Shown: positions 27,701 to 36,031, counted from the stretch's first letter. The stretch is 64,000 bases of DNA from an uncultured Clostridia bacterium (GCA_944380855.1 CALWIW010000002.1:1-64000); one strand, 5' to 3'. Numbers and translations are program-made. Notes: a model not told the origin generated them from the sequence alone.

Positions 27701-28340
27701 TATTTATCCTTACCGTGAGCTTACGGATATTCCCGTAAAGGTTACGGCGTCTTCCTTAAACGAAAAGGAAAAGCATTTGTATTTTAAAAAGCTTATGCCG
27801 CCTGGATTTTTATCTGAAGAAAAGCTTACTCCCGCACAAAAGGGAACTGCCATGCATTTGTTTTTGCAAAACTGCAACTTTAATTCCTTAACAGAAAATA
27901 TAGAAAAGGAAATAGAAAGACTGACAGACAACGGCACTTTAAGCTCATTGCAGGCACAGGCTCTTGATATAAGTCTTATAAAAAAGTTCACCGAAACTTC
28001 CCTTTATAAAAGGGTGATGATGTCTGAAAATGTTTTGAAAGAATACAGGTTCTCCGTTGAAATTCCTGTATCCTTTGTAAATCCCCATATATCGGAAAAT
28101 CTTACAGATGAAAAGATAATTTTGCAGGGAGCGGTTGACCTTGTTTTTGAGGAAAAGGGAAGCCTTGTTATTGTAGACTATAAAACAGACAGGGTGAAAG
28201 ATGTAAATGCTTTGGCACAGGAATACGGAAAACAGCTTTCTTTGTATAAAAACGCCGTAGAGCAAAGCATGGGACTGCAAGTCAGCCATTGCCTGATTTA
28301 TTCCATAGCCTTGGGCGAAGAAACCGAGGCGGCAGTTTAA
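24750..28340 (+). CDS. addA: ATP-dependent helicase/nuclease subunit A
   Basis: ATG 24750 overlaps the addB stop (TGATG) behind GAGAGGAGG; an in-frame GTG three bases upstream is also possible. The roughly 1196-residue UvrD-type helicase has SAAAGSGKT (near residue 25), VVTYTRAAASEM, VDEYQDAN (about 398), GDVKQSIYGFR, MSIHKSKGLEFPV, and VAMTRAKEKL. The C-terminal RecB-like nuclease motif VIVDYKTDR lies near 1145, preceded by GAVDLVFE. It is the motor and one nuclease of the AddAB recombinational-repair complex. Confidence 0.95.
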   Translation: MGRQWTENQKDAISARGGSLIVSAAAGSGKTAVLVQRVIERITDREKPCDADRLLVVTYTRAAASEMLQRINDRISELLENDPLNQALRRQQNLLAKADISTIHSFCSRLIREFSSSLDISSDARIGEDGELMVLRNEAMDITLGKFYTENNIYFNRLASAFSSGRDDVTLRNIIFRLYDFLRSHPFADSWLEEKLSFYKERQEISKTVWGKIIRDYCVGAAQYGLSVAQISMEISQEEEKIYKAISLLLSSGLAFFKSIGEVLENGTWDKIKEKLSSFEKGTFRTPKGYKDHPLAVKLKQNREIIKSTVEEMQKLFAQNEQECLEDIDYLRPVVEQMFLCIKEFGENFSKLKENKNIVDYSDLEHYTLQILVKRENGEIFFTEEADRISERFDEVMVDEYQDANEVQDLIFKAISREKNLFVVGDVKQSIYGFRQAMPEIFLRRRESCERYDREKDNYPAKIILEKNFRSRNTVTDGVNFAFELLMSKEVGDMEYNEDEKLVSGASYPETTEAGVEVHFVQYPQGGDMCVTEARHIAEEIRKLRAKMKITRDGQQVSPDFSDIAILLRNANSFFPIYIKELERYGIPAVYEKTEGFLKNKEVALAMNILRIIDNPVQDISLLSVMMSPVYGFSADDMSMLRIFSDSPRLYGALLDIISKYENMEKDNEKAPPKSVVLRFKKFTEEIADFRSMAAVMSAQELISKVYDVTGIEAVVSAADKGETAVNNLRRLREYASDYEKNSDKGLSGFIRYVDRLFEYGSDLNGAVNTQSQGANSVKIMSIHKSKGLEFPVCFVAAMSKKFVSDTSQNVLINSKLGVAMKRTYPELMCRRSTMPREALAIEMKRSEKSEELRVLYVAMTRAKEKLIMLCSSTDVEKELKAVGAGITGVGKIPSHFVREAKSPGKWITMCSLLHPSCGELRKLADCEDIYRAENNQRELWKTEIFKYENEEDEEILRETAVDVSLLEEEEKRIYDILTARKNYIYPYRELTDIPVKVTASSLNEKEKHLYFKKLMPPGFLSEEKLTPAQKGTAMHLFLQNCNFNSLTENIEKEIERLTDNGTLSSLQAQALDISLIKKFTETSLYKRVMMSENVLKEYRFSVEIPVSFVNPHISENLTDEKIILQGAVDLVFEEKGSLVIVDYKTDRVKDVNALAQEYGKQLSLYKNAVEQSMGLQVSHCLIYSIALGEETEAAV

Positions 28341-28403
28341 ATCAATCACCGTCAGCCTTTTTCGGCATATTATGTAATATATGCAAAGGAAACGGTGATA
28401 AAA

Positions 28404-28721
28404 ATGAAAGACTATTTTTTATACAGAGTGAAAAAAGGCGATACCTTTTGGAAAATCGGAGAAAATTTCGGAGTATCGACAGAAGAAATATTTCGTAAAA
28501 ACTCCATAGAAAATCCAAGGAGAGCCTGTCCCGGAGAGGTTATAAAAATACCTTTAAAGGGGACAAAGAGTCCTATGTTTTACAGGGTGAAAGAGGGAGA
28601 TACATTGTGGAAAATTTCCCGTGAAAACTCGGTGCCTGTAAACGTGCTTATAGACATCAACAACCTTGAAAACCCCGGAAGTCTGAGAAAAGGAAAGATA
28701 ATAAAGCTTAGGGAAAGTTAA
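28404..28721 (+). CDS. Small double-LysM protein
   Basis: ATG 28404 is preferred; GTG 28395 also follows AAAGGAAA closely. The protein of about 105 residues is just two LysM repeats: YRVKKGDTFWKIGENFGVS (residues about 8-50) and YRVKEGDTLWKISRENSVP (about 58-103). There is no signal peptide or catalytic domain. LysM binds N-acetylglucosamine glycans. Cytoplasmic LysM proteins in spore formers (SafA-, SpoVID-like) act in spore coat/cortex assembly, which would fit the spoIIR neighbourhood, but that role is inference. It lies 63 bases after addA and is closed by a terminator. Confidence 0.85.
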   Translation: MKDYFLYRVKKGDTFWKIGENFGVSTEEIFRKNSIENPRRACPGEVIKIPLKGTKSPMFYRVKEGDTLWKISRENSVPVNVLIDINNLENPGSLRKGKIIKLRES

Positions 28722-28736
28722 AGGGAAAAATTAAAT

Positions 28737-28797
28737 AAAAGTGTTATATTGCTTATGGACGGATTGTATATGGTCATTGCAATGTAACACTTTTTTT
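28737..28797 (+). terminator. Long-stem terminator after the LysM gene
   Basis: AAAAGTGTTATATTGC pairs with GCAATGTAACACTTTT (one G-U pair) around a loop of about 26 nt, followed by TTTTG and further T-runs. The A-rich left flank would allow bidirectional use. Confidence 0.7.
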
Positions 28798-28924
28798 GTT
28801 TTTTACTAAAAAATCAACACTAAAATATAAAAAATATAATTTATAAGTTAGCAAAAAGAATATATAATATCTTACACAGTATTGGAGTTTTGAGGGGATT
28901 TTCTCAATATCAGGAGGTGTCTTA

Positions 28925-29104
28925 ATGAAGATTACGTTAGACAAGGTCATGTTTATTTTAAGGATTATTGTGTGCCTTTCTTTTATCGGTTTGGTTGCGA
29001 TGTATTTTTTTACAAACATTGAAATAAGAAAAGAGACTATAGTTATTATTTTGATAATCACGATTATCAGTTTTTTGCCGTATATTCTAAAAAAAATAAA
29101 ATAA
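28925..29104 (+). CDS. Tiny two-TM membrane protein (59 aa)
   Basis: ATG 28925 follows a near-perfect CAGGAGGTG at about 7 bases, the best support for a real gene. The 59-residue product has two hydrophobic segments (residues 7-28 and 38-54). They are separated by a short charged loop IEIRKE, and the C-terminus is basic (LKKIK). No family is recognised. It stands alone between a terminator and an XRE regulator gene. It could be a small membrane peptide co-controlled with the XRE regulator, but nothing in the sequence proves this. Confidence 0.6.
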   Translation: MKITLDKVMFILRIIVCLSFIGLVAMYFFTNIEIRKETIVIILIITIISFLPYILKKIK

Positions 29105-29137
29105 AGAGATTTCTTGGGCAAAATTTACTATCCCAAA

Positions 29138-29154
29138 TTGTACGTATGGTACAA
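29138..29154. promoter_or_regulatory. Palindromic operator candidate upstream of an XRE gene
   Basis: TTGTAC (29138-29143) and GTACAA (29149-29154) form a perfect inverted repeat with a 5-base spacer, in the 190-base gap between the tiny membrane gene and the XRE gene. A second, looser repeat TTGGG...CCCAA surrounds 29114-29136. XRE repressors typically bind such sites near their own gene. Confidence 0.4.
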
Positions 29155-29294
29155 AAACACCCTTAAGGCAGACAAAAAAGATTTTTAGAAACAAACTGAT
29201 TTCTTTTTAAAATGGCAAATTTGCGAGGTACTTTTTCCAATGGTGACAGACTGTACTATCATATAACAAAAATATCTTTAAAGGTGGTGGAGGA

Positions 29295-29534
29295 ATGAAG
29301 CTTAGCGAGGCGGTAAGATGCCGGTTGCTTGAACTGTTAAAAGAGAAAAATATGACGCAGTATCAGCTTTATATGAAAAGCGGCGTTTCAAAATCTACAA
29401 TAGGAAATATAATAAACTGTTCTTATGAGTCTGTAAAGCTCAGGGTCATCCACGAATTGTGCCAGGGTTTTGGAATCGACCTTAAAACCTTTTTCAATTC
29501 GGCCCTTTTCAATGAAGAAAATCTCGAACCATAA
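29295..29534 (+). CDS. XRE-family HTH regulator (79 aa)
   Basis: ATG 29295 follows AAAGGTGGTGG. The product is little more than one helix-turn-helix domain: LLELLKEKNMTQYQLYMKSGVSKSTIGNII at residues 10-40 is the Cro/C1 pattern, with a second region reading the operator spacing (VHELCQGFGIDLKTFF type). This size matches stand-alone Xre regulators of Firmicutes. A palindrome sits upstream at 29138-29154. Regulated genes are unknown; autoregulation is likely. Confidence 0.85.
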   Translation: MKLSEAVRCRLLELLKEKNMTQYQLYMKSGVSKSTIGNIINCSYESVKLRVIHELCQGFGIDLKTFFNSALFNEENLEP

Positions 29535-29536
29535 AA

Positions 29537-29582
29537 CAACCCCTTCGATACGAAAAAGTATCGAAGGGGTTTGCTTATTTTT
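29537..29582. terminator. Bidirectional terminator between convergent genes
   Basis: AACCCCTTCGATAC pairs with GTATCGAAGGGGTT around a short A-rich loop. It is followed by TTGCTTATTTTTT on the plus strand and has A-rich sequence on the other side. It serves both the XRE gene and the convergent AI-2E family gene. Confidence 0.8.
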
Positions 29583-30993
29583 TATCTTCTCTTTTGAGGT
29601 ATTCCTCAGATTCCAAATCTATGTCGATGTTTAAATCTTTTTTGGTCATCGTTTTTTCGGCGGAATCTGATTTCTTAAATAAAGTGTTTTTAACCTTTGT
29701 GTCGCTTTTTTTCTCAGAGGATACAAAGTGCCTTTCTCTGGTTTGCGGCGTTTCTCTTTGAGTTTTCACCGAAACATTTTTTTCCGGTGAGGCTGTTTTT
29801 CTTTCGGCCTTTGCTTTCGCTTCCTCTGCCTGAAGCTTTGCAAGCCTTTGTTTTTTAACACGTTTTTTTACAGTCTGTTTAATAAGGGCGTAAATAACGG
29901 AGGTTAAAGGAATAAAGAGTATCATTCCGGCTATTCCGAATATGCTTCCTCCTAAAGAAACAGCGGCAAGCACCCACATTGGCGGAAGTCCTATAGAACT
30001 TCCCACAACTCTCGGATATATGAAGTTTCCTTCTATCTGCTGCAATACAAGGAAATAAACCACAAACCAAATAGCCTGTATCGGGTTTTGAATGAGTATG
30101 AAAAACGCACCTATAAAGCAGCCTGTAAAGGCACCGATAATCGGTATAAATGAAAGTATGGCGATAAGTACAGAAATCATTGCGGCATAGGGGAAGCCGA
30201 AAATACTCATACCTATAAAGCAAAGAGAACCAAGTATCAATGCTTCAAGGCATTGACCGGAGAAAAATCCCGAGAATACAGAGTCAATAAGTGTTGTAAC
30301 ATCAAAAAATCTTTTGTATGCTTTTTTAGGAAGATATGACCTGAGCAAAATTTTAAACTGTCTTGCAAGACTTTCTTTTCCCAGCAAAATATAAATTGCG
30401 AAGATAAAGGACATAAAGAAAGTGCCTATTCCGCTGAAAACGGCTGTTGCGGCGGAAATGGACGAGGAAACAACCTGAGTTCCGAATCCGCTTAAAAATT
30501 CCGTTATCTGTTTTCCTATATTATTCCAGTCTACTTGTATATTTTCAAGGAAAGAAAGATATCCCGGCAGGGATTGGGAAACCGATTGGAAGAACTTTTG
30601 ACATTCACGCATAAAGTTCGGAATTTCCGATGTAAGAGAGGAAACGGTTTCTCCTACCTGAGGAGCGACAATAAAAGCGGCTCCTACAATGAAAGCTAAA
30701 ATTAATACAATGGACAAAACAAGGCTTATAAGTCTTATCACCATTGATTTTTCTTTTTTAGGTTCACGCTTTCTTATGAATCTCACAAGCTTTGTAAGCT
30801 GGCGTTCGATAAAACGCATGGGAATATTCAAAAGAAAAGCTATAAATCCACCCAATATAAACGGGAAAATAAATCCCATAACAACGCCTAAGAAATTGAA
30901 AATGGAGCTTAAATTGTTTAAGGCCCAATAAAAAATTATTCCTCCGCCTACAATAAATCCAAGACGTTTAAAAAACAGTTTTTGATTATCCAA
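29575..30993 (-). CDS. AI-2E family transporter (UPF0118), copy 1
   Basis: TTG 30993 follows AAGGGGTGATAA, 14 bases after the PHP gene with which it forms an operon. The 472-residue product has the family pattern. An N-terminal TM pair comes first (GFIFPFILGGFIAFLLNIPM), then a long periplasmic-side helical region. Four or five C-terminal TMs follow, with GFPYAAMISVLIAILSFIPIIGAFTG and PRVVGSSIGLPPMWVLAAVSLGGSIFGIAGMILFIPL. A 90-residue charged cytoplasmic tail (Lys/Glu/Ser-rich) is longer than usual. Family members include TqsA and sodium/proton antiporters, so the substrate is uncertain. Confidence 0.88.
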   Translation of the reverse strand: MDNQKLFFKRLGFIVGGGIIFYWALNNLSSIFNFLGVVMGFIFPFILGGFIAFLLNIPMRFIERQLTKLVRFIRKREPKKEKSMVIRLISLVLSIVLILAFIVGAAFIVAPQVGETVSSLTSEIPNFMRECQKFFQSVSQSLPGYLSFLENIQVDWNNIGKQITEFLSGFGTQVVSSSISAATAVFSGIGTFFMSFIFAIYILLGKESLARQFKILLRSYLPKKAYKRFFDVTTLIDSVFSGFFSGQCLEALILGSLCFIGMSIFGFPYAAMISVLIAILSFIPIIGAFTGCFIGAFFILIQNPIQAIWFVVYFLVLQQIEGNFIYPRVVGSSIGLPPMWVLAAVSLGGSIFGIAGMILFIPLTSVIYALIKQTVKKRVKKQRLAKLQAEEAKAKAERKTASPEKNVSVKTQRETPQTRERHFVSSEKKSDTKVKNTLFKKSDSAEKTMTKKDLNIDIDLESEEYLKREDKK

Positions 30994-31007
30994 AAATTTA
31001 TCACCCC

Positions 31008-31856
31008 TTATAATATTTCAAAGTCAGAATATATATCTGTGTCAAACTCAATAAAACGGTTTCTTTTGTTTTTAAAGCCGTGGTAATCACTTCCGCAGGT
31101 TACAAACAATCCGTTTTTCTTTGCAATACTGCAAAGAGCAAGCCGCTCTTCATGTGTAAAATCACCATACAGAGCCTCTATACCGTCAATTCCTAAGGAA
31201 ACGGCGGCTTTTAAAATATATTCAACCTGTTCTTCTCCGATAATCTGTTTTGAAAAATTTCTGTAAACATTAAAAGGATGAGCCCAAACGGCTTTTCCCC
31301 CTGCGTTATGTATAAGCTCTATGCAGTCGCCTAAAGAAAAATTTTCAAAGTCAAGGTTTTCTGCATAGCCGTAAATTTCTTCTATGGCATTTTTTAACTT
31401 GGGATTATCCTTATAGTGTTCCTCAACGTATGCGGCAATGTCGCACATCTGCATAACGATTCCGTAGCTTATTTTTACCTGAGAATAATCAAAATACATA
31501 CCGTATTTTTCAAGATTCCTGATAAGGACATCATAGGATTTTTTAACACGTTTTGCCCTGTCGTCTAAAGCAAAATTAAGGCGGTCATTGTAAATATCAA
31601 AACCGTAGCCTAAAATATGCAGACAATATTTCCCGTCTGTCTGAGGAAATTTTTCGTCTCTGGTGGTAAATTCCACTCCAGGGGTAAAGCTAAGCTTTCC
31701 CTGTGCGTAGCTTACGGCGGATTTCAGTCCTTTTATACTGTCGTGGTCTGTTACAGCAAGGGACTTTATACCTCTTGATACCGCTAAGTCTATGAGTTCT
31801 TCGGGAGTTTTTGTTCCGTCAGAGTTGTTTGTATGAGTATGAAAATCTTTAATCAA
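31008..31856 (-). CDS. PHP-domain phosphoesterase
   Basis: TTG 31856 is chosen because the family normally begins right at the first metal motif and GAAGATG precedes it; an in-frame ATG at 31895 has no visible ribosome-binding site. Motifs: DFHTHTNNSDGT, AVTDHDSIKGL, PGVEFTTRD, KAVWAHPFN and TCGSDYHG, the Asp/His/Glu set that binds metal ions in PHP enzymes (polymerase and histidinol phosphatase family). TrpH/YciV-type members hydrolyse 3',5'-nucleoside bisphosphates or short oligonucleotides. It is not the his-operon histidinol phosphatase by location, though hisK-like activity cannot be excluded. Confidence 0.85.
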   Translation of the reverse strand: MIKDFHTHTNNSDGTKTPEELIDLAVSRGIKSLAVTDHDSIKGLKSAVSYAQGKLSFTPGVEFTTRDEKFPQTDGKYCLHILGYGFDIYNDRLNFALDDRAKRVKKSYDVLIRNLEKYGMYFDYSQVKISYGIVMQMCDIAAYVEEHYKDNPKLKNAIEEIYGYAENLDFENFSLGDCIELIHNAGGKAVWAHPFNVYRNFSKQIIGEEQVEYILKAAVSLGIDGIEALYGDFTHEERLALCSIAKKNGLFVTCGSDYHGFKNKRNRFIEFDTDIYSDFEIL

Positions 31857-32047
31857 TATATCATCTTCTTTAATCTTTAACAAAAATTTCAACATATCTA
31901 TATTAGCATAGGAATAAAATTAAAGCAACAACATTTTAAATTATTATGGGTAAAGGCGGCTGTCCTTTAATCATATTACTCTGTCATTTTTTAAAATCAA
32001 ATTAATAATGGGGAAAAAATTGCCGATAATAACTCAGAGGTGAGTTA

Positions 32048-32617
32048 ATGACCCGTGATTTAATTAAATGCGTTAAAATTTTATTGGTTGCACTTTTGAC
32101 AATTTTTCTTGTTTTCCCCGTAATTCACGAGACGGGACACGCTTTTTTTACTCTTCTTGCAGGAGGAGAAGTAAAAAATATAAATATATTTCCCGTTCCC
32201 TGTGTGCTTTGCTCTGTTACTGATTTAAGTGATTGGGAGATTGCCTTTATAGGAGGAGGCGGAATGATTTTAGCCTTTATTTTTTCCGCAATACTAAAGT
32301 TTCGAAGAAATTTTTATTTGTGGTTTTTCTGCTTCTTTTTCCGCTTTATGTCCTTTCTTTCACTCGGAATTTCCTTTGTGTCCGCCTTGCTTTGGAGATT
32401 TGGAATTTATACGGAAAAGGAAGACGCAGTTATTATGCTTAATTTCTGGCAGGAGGGATATATTTTTATTCTGCTGTCCATTGGCGTATTGCTGTTTTTT
32501 ACCGTGCTTATGCTGAAAAGAGACCACCTGATACAGCGTGTATCTGATTTCTTTGAGCTGGGAGCGTCTCCGTCAAAAAATATAAATTTTGCAAAAGAAC
32601 AGGAAGGCCATATTTGA
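32048..32617 (+). CDS. M50-like membrane protein with HExxH motif
   Basis: ATG 32048 follows AGAGGTGAGTT. The 189-residue product has about four TMs. The first ends in VIHETGHAFF (residues 25-34), a HExxH zinc motif inside a membrane as in M50 site-2 proteases. IGGGG in the second TM resembles the family's glycine-rich turn. A clear NPDG/LDG third-ligand motif is not visible, so activity is uncertain; it may be a minimal M50-like protein. It stands alone between divergent PHP and convergent galE. Confidence 0.65.
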   Translation: MTRDLIKCVKILLVALLTIFLVFPVIHETGHAFFTLLAGGEVKNINIFPVPCVLCSVTDLSDWEIAFIGGGGMILAFIFSAILKFRRNFYLWFFCFFFRFMSFLSLGISFVSALLWRFGIYTEKEDAVIMLNFWQEGYIFILLSIGVLLFFTVLMLKRDHLIQRVSDFFELGASPSKNINFAKEQEGHI

Positions 32618-32633
32618 TGACCTTCCTGTTTTC
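32599..32633. terminator. Terminator between convergent genes
   Basis: ACAGGAAGG (32599-32607) pairs with CCTTCCTGT (32621-32629), followed by TTTT. The stem overlaps the stop codon of the M50-like gene and could serve galE from the other side. Confidence 0.65.
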
Positions 32634-32660
32634 ACAGACAGTTATTTAATTCAAATTTAA

Positions 32661-33674
32661 TCAGGCTTCATAACCGTTTGGATTGCTTGACTGCCAGTGC
32701 CATGAATCACGGCACATATCTTCAAGTGTCTTTTCTGCTTTCCAGCCAAGTCCCTCGTAAGCCTTTTTGGGGTCTGCATAGCACTCAGCAATATCGCCGG
32801 GGCGGCGTGGCTTGATTTCGTAAGGAATTTCAACGCCGTTAACCTTTTCAAATGCTTTAACAATATCAAGAACGCTGTAGCCTGTGCCTGTACCAAGGTT
32901 AAATACCTCTGCACCCTTATGAGCGTCTGCATAGTCGATTGCCTTAACGTGACCCTTAGCAAGGTCAACAACGTGGATAAAGTCACGAACACCTGTGCCG
33001 TCGTGTGTCGGATAATCGTTTCCGAACACGCCCAAACATTTAAGCTTGCCTACAGCAACCTGTGTTATGTAAGGCATAAGGTTGTTTGGAATACCGTTTG
33101 GATTTTCACCGATTCTTCCGCTTTCGTGAGCACCGATTGGGTTGAAGTATCTGAGAAGTACAACTGAAAGGTCAGGATCTGCAACGCAGGCGTCCTTGAG
33201 AATTTGCTCTATCATGAGTTTTGTCCAGCCGTATGGGTTGGTGCAGCTTGTAGGCATTGTTTCTACAAGGGGAACTGTTTCAGGAATACCGTAAACTGTT
33301 GCGGAAGAACTGAACACAATGTTATGAACTCCGTGTTTCTTCATAACGTCAAGAAGTGTAAGGGTGGAGTCTATATTGTTTCTGTAATATTTTATCGGAA
33401 TAGAAACGCTTTCGCCAACGGCTTTAAGACCTGCGAAGTGAATAACAGCGTCAATCTTGTTTTCCTCAAAAACTTTGTCAAGAGGTTCGAAGTCGCATAC
33501 ATCAACATTGTAAAGAGGAACTTTCTGTCCGATAAGCTCTTCAACTCTTTTTACAGACTCAGGGCTGCTGTTGCAGAAGTTATCTACGATAACAGCAGTA
33601 TGACCGGCCTTGTAGAGTTCAATGCAAGTATGAGTACCGATGTAACCGGCACCGCCTGTCAATAAAATGTTCAT
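32661..33674 (-). CDS. galE: UDP-glucose 4-epimerase
   Basis: ATG 33674 follows AAAGGAGAGATTT. The 337-residue short-chain dehydrogenase has the NAD-binding TGGAGYIGT (residues 6-14). FSSSATVYG supplies the catalytic Ser/Thr, and YGWTK the catalytic pair Tyr148/Lys152. The C-terminal RRPGDIAECYADP is typical of GalE. It interconverts UDP-glucose and UDP-galactose for surface polysaccharides and galactose use. It is monocistronic with its own promoter. Confidence 0.95.
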   Translation of the reverse strand: MNILLTGGAGYIGTHTCIELYKAGHTAVIVDNFCNSSPESVKRVEELIGQKVPLYNVDVCDFEPLDKVFEENKIDAVIHFAGLKAVGESVSIPIKYYRNNIDSTLTLLDVMKKHGVHNIVFSSSATVYGIPETVPLVETMPTSCTNPYGWTKLMIEQILKDACVADPDLSVVLLRYFNPIGAHESGRIGENPNGIPNNLMPYITQVAVGKLKCLGVFGNDYPTHDGTGVRDFIHVVDLAKGHVKAIDYADAHKGAEVFNLGTGTGYSVLDIVKAFEKVNGVEIPYEIKPRRPGDIAECYADPKKAYEGLGWKAEKTLEDMCRDSWHWQSSNPNGYEA

Positions 33675-33723
33675 TTAAAATCTCTCCTTTTATTAAGGCC
33701 TCAAAACCTTTATTTACACTCAA

Positions 33724-33752
33724 ATGATACACCTTTTCCATGAAAAAAACAA
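33724..33752 (-). promoter_or_regulatory. Sigma-A promoter of galE
   Basis: On the minus strand TTGTTT (33752-33747) and TATCAT (33729-33724) are 17 bases apart, about 50 bases upstream of the galE start. Confidence 0.5.
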
Positions 33753-33808
33753 GAGATTTTTCAACATTTAACGGACAATATTTTGATGATAAATTTAGCT
33801 TAAAAAAA

Positions 33809-35026
33809 TTATTTTTTTAAATTTCCGTCGTCGGTTTGAAGCTTTTCAAGCTTTCTTTGTATTTGCCTTGTTCTTACGCCCACAAGCTTGTCAAGCTCGC
33901 TGTTAGCCTGTTCCAGTCTTTGCTGGGTGCTTTCAAGAACGTCCGCAAATTTGTCAAATTCGCTTTTTACCGAGTTCAGCACTTCCCAGACCTGTGTGCT
34001 TCTTTTTTGTACCGCAAGAGTTTTAAAACCCATTTGCAGGCTGTTAAGCATTGCACCCATTGTGCTGGGACCTGCTAAGTTTATTTTATAGTCACGCTGA
34101 AGAATTTCCACCATTCCGCGGTTTACCGCCTCAGCATACAGTCCCTCAAAAGGCAAAAAAAGTATGGCAAAGTCAGTGGTATAGGGGGGACATACATATT
34201 TTTCGTGTATATCCTTTGCTTCGCTTTTAAGCCTTGCCACAAGAGCCTTGGCGGCTTCGTCTATTTTAGTTTTGTCGCCCTCTTCGTAGGCTTGAACCAA
34301 TGCGGTGTAGGTATCTCCCGGAAATTTTGAGTCTATCGGCAGATAGGTAAAACCGTTGTCGTCGGCGGGAAGCTTTACAGCAAACTCCACCGGATTTTTT
34401 GACTTTGGAACGGTAACAATGTTTTCACAGTACTGTTCCGGTGAAAGTATTTCTTTAAGAATAGCGGAAAGCTGAAGCTCTCCTAAAATTCCTCTTGTTT
34501 TTACGTTGGAAAGCACTTTTTTTAAATCTCCCACACCTGCGGCAAGAGTCTGCATTTCTCCCAAGCCCTTGTGAACCTGTTCCAGTCTTTCGGTTACAAG
34601 GGAAAAGGAGCGAGTCATTTTTTCCTCTAAGGTTTTTTGCAGCTTTTCGTCTACGGTTGTCCTCATCTGTTCCAGCTTTTGACCGTTTTCTTCTCTTATG
34701 GCTTCAAGACGTTTTTCCACTGTCTGTCGGATTTGCTCTAACTTTTGCTGGTTGTCCGACGAGAAAGTACCCAAACGCTGTTCCATTTGCAGAAGCTTTT
34801 CTGTTTGGGAGGAGGAAAGCATATTTCCCATGGAAGCAATGCTTTGCTGGGTGGTGTGCTGCATTTCCTGTCTAAGTGACTGATTGTTCTTTGACAGCAT
34901 TTCAGCAAGCTTGTTTTCGGATATTCCCCCTGAGGAGTTTTTTTGTCTGCCGATTAATAAAAGGACAAGAGCTGCGGCAAGAATTACCACTGCCGCAGCC
35001 AATATCCATACCAATATATTATCCAT
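33809..35026 (-). CDS. rmuC: RmuC-family DNA recombination protein
   Basis: ATG 35026 follows GGGGTGATAAT and lies just after the predicted transcription start; upstream in-frame codons belong to the promoter. An N-terminal TM (residues 4-26, WILAAAVVILAAALVLLLIG) is followed by a long coiled coil (40-150) with repeated Gln/Glu/Lys-rich heptads. The conserved RmuC nuclease-like domain comes next (RGILGELQL, YLPIDSKFPGD, FLPFEGLYAEAV, GPSTMGAMLNSL). RmuC limits inversions at short inverted repeats. A membrane-anchored form is usual. Confidence 0.93.
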   Translation of the reverse strand: MDNILVWILAAAVVILAAALVLLLIGRQKNSSGGISENKLAEMLSKNNQSLRQEMQHTTQQSIASMGNMLSSSQTEKLLQMEQRLGTFSSDNQQKLEQIRQTVEKRLEAIREENGQKLEQMRTTVDEKLQKTLEEKMTRSFSLVTERLEQVHKGLGEMQTLAAGVGDLKKVLSNVKTRGILGELQLSAILKEILSPEQYCENIVTVPKSKNPVEFAVKLPADDNGFTYLPIDSKFPGDTYTALVQAYEEGDKTKIDEAAKALVARLKSEAKDIHEKYVCPPYTTDFAILFLPFEGLYAEAVNRGMVEILQRDYKINLAGPSTMGAMLNSLQMGFKTLAVQKRSTQVWEVLNSVKSEFDKFADVLESTQQRLEQANSELDKLVGVRTRQIQRKLEKLQTDDGNLKK

Positions 35027-35056
35027 ATTATCACCCCGTAAATCTGTTATGAGATG

Positions 35057-35085
35057 ATAATACCACAACAAATGTTCGATGTCAA
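35057..35085 (-). promoter_or_regulatory. Strong sigma-A promoter of rmuC
   Basis: On the minus strand a consensus TTGACA (35085-35080) and TATTAT (35062-35057) are 17 bases apart, directly upstream of the RBS and ATG 35026. Confidence 0.75.
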
Positions 35086-35107
35086 TTACAGTTGTTTTAC
35101 CGTATCG

Positions 35108-36031
35108 TTAAGTAAAATCGGTGAAAATTGCTTTCTCACAGTCCTTTGGTGAATAAACAAACTTTTCCATTTTGTCGCCCTCAAAGAAGTATTCCGGCGG
35201 CTGTGGACTGTAGCTGTAGGGGAATGTATCTATTATAATAAGCTTAATCTTCATTTTGGAGGGGATAATGCTTTTTATGTATACGCTTGCCTGCTGTCCG
35301 ATTTTTACTCCCTCTTTTGTTTCCGCAAGTCCCGCAAGGTTTGGTGAAAGCTCTACAAAAGCTCCGTAATTTTCAACGGAACGTATTATTCCGGTTACTG
35401 TTTCTCCGGGAGTAAACCTTTGGGCGTTTTCTTCCCAGGTTCCCAAAAGCTCTTTGTGGCTTAGGGATATTCTGCCGTTTTCAATTGATTTGACTACGGC
35501 TTTTATGTCCATGCCTGTATAAAACCGCTCCTTAGGGTGTTCTATTCTTGATACGGAAATTGAGTCGATGGGCAGCAGGGCGATTATTCCGCAGCCTATG
35601 TCGGCAAAAGCTCCGAACTGCTCCAAATGGGTAATTTTTGCAGGTATAACATCGCCCTTTTCAAGGCGGCTTACATAGTTTTCCGAGCATTTTCTCTGTG
35701 CTTTTTCTCTTGAAAGCTTGGCATAACGGGTTCCGTTTTCGTCTTGGGTTATTTCCGTAACTACAAAGCATACGGGACGGTTCACCCTTGATATAACGGC
35801 TATATCTCTCACCGTACCCTCACGTATTCCTATTGCTCCTTCTTCACGGGGAATTATACCTTTTATTTCACCAAGGTCAACAATAAGGTTATGCTTTGCG
35901 TCGCAGACTACCGCCACCGCCTCCAGTATTTTTTCCTCTTTCATTGCGTCAGTAAGGGATTGAAGATTTCTAAGGCTGTTTCGGTTTTCTTCACTGTTTA
36001 TAAGATTTCCTTCCGGTAAATATGCTGTCAT
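35108..36031 (-). CDS. S1 RNA-binding domain protein (truncated S1 homologue)
   Basis: ATG 36031 follows ACGGAGGCG. The 307-residue product contains three S1-type OB folds. The first is degenerate (about 45-115, LIVDLGEIKGIIP). The second covers 135-205 (GDVIPAKITHLEQFGAFADIGCGIIALLPID) and the third 215-280 (GETVTGIIRSVENYGAFVELSPNLAGLAE). Clostridia carry such short S1-like proteins instead of the six-domain E. coli RpsA; they probably bind mRNA at the ribosome. A C-terminal extension of about 30 residues has no recognised motif. Confidence 0.85.
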   Translation of the reverse strand: MTAYLPEGNLINSEENRNSLRNLQSLTDAMKEEKILEAVAVVCDAKHNLIVDLGEIKGIIPREEGAIGIREGTVRDIAVISRVNRPVCFVVTEITQDENGTRYAKLSREKAQRKCSENYVSRLEKGDVIPAKITHLEQFGAFADIGCGIIALLPIDSISVSRIEHPKERFYTGMDIKAVVKSIENGRISLSHKELLGTWEENAQRFTPGETVTGIIRSVENYGAFVELSPNLAGLAETKEGVKIGQQASVYIKSIIPSKMKIKLIIIDTFPYSYSPQPPEYFFEGDKMEKFVYSPKDCEKAIFTDFT

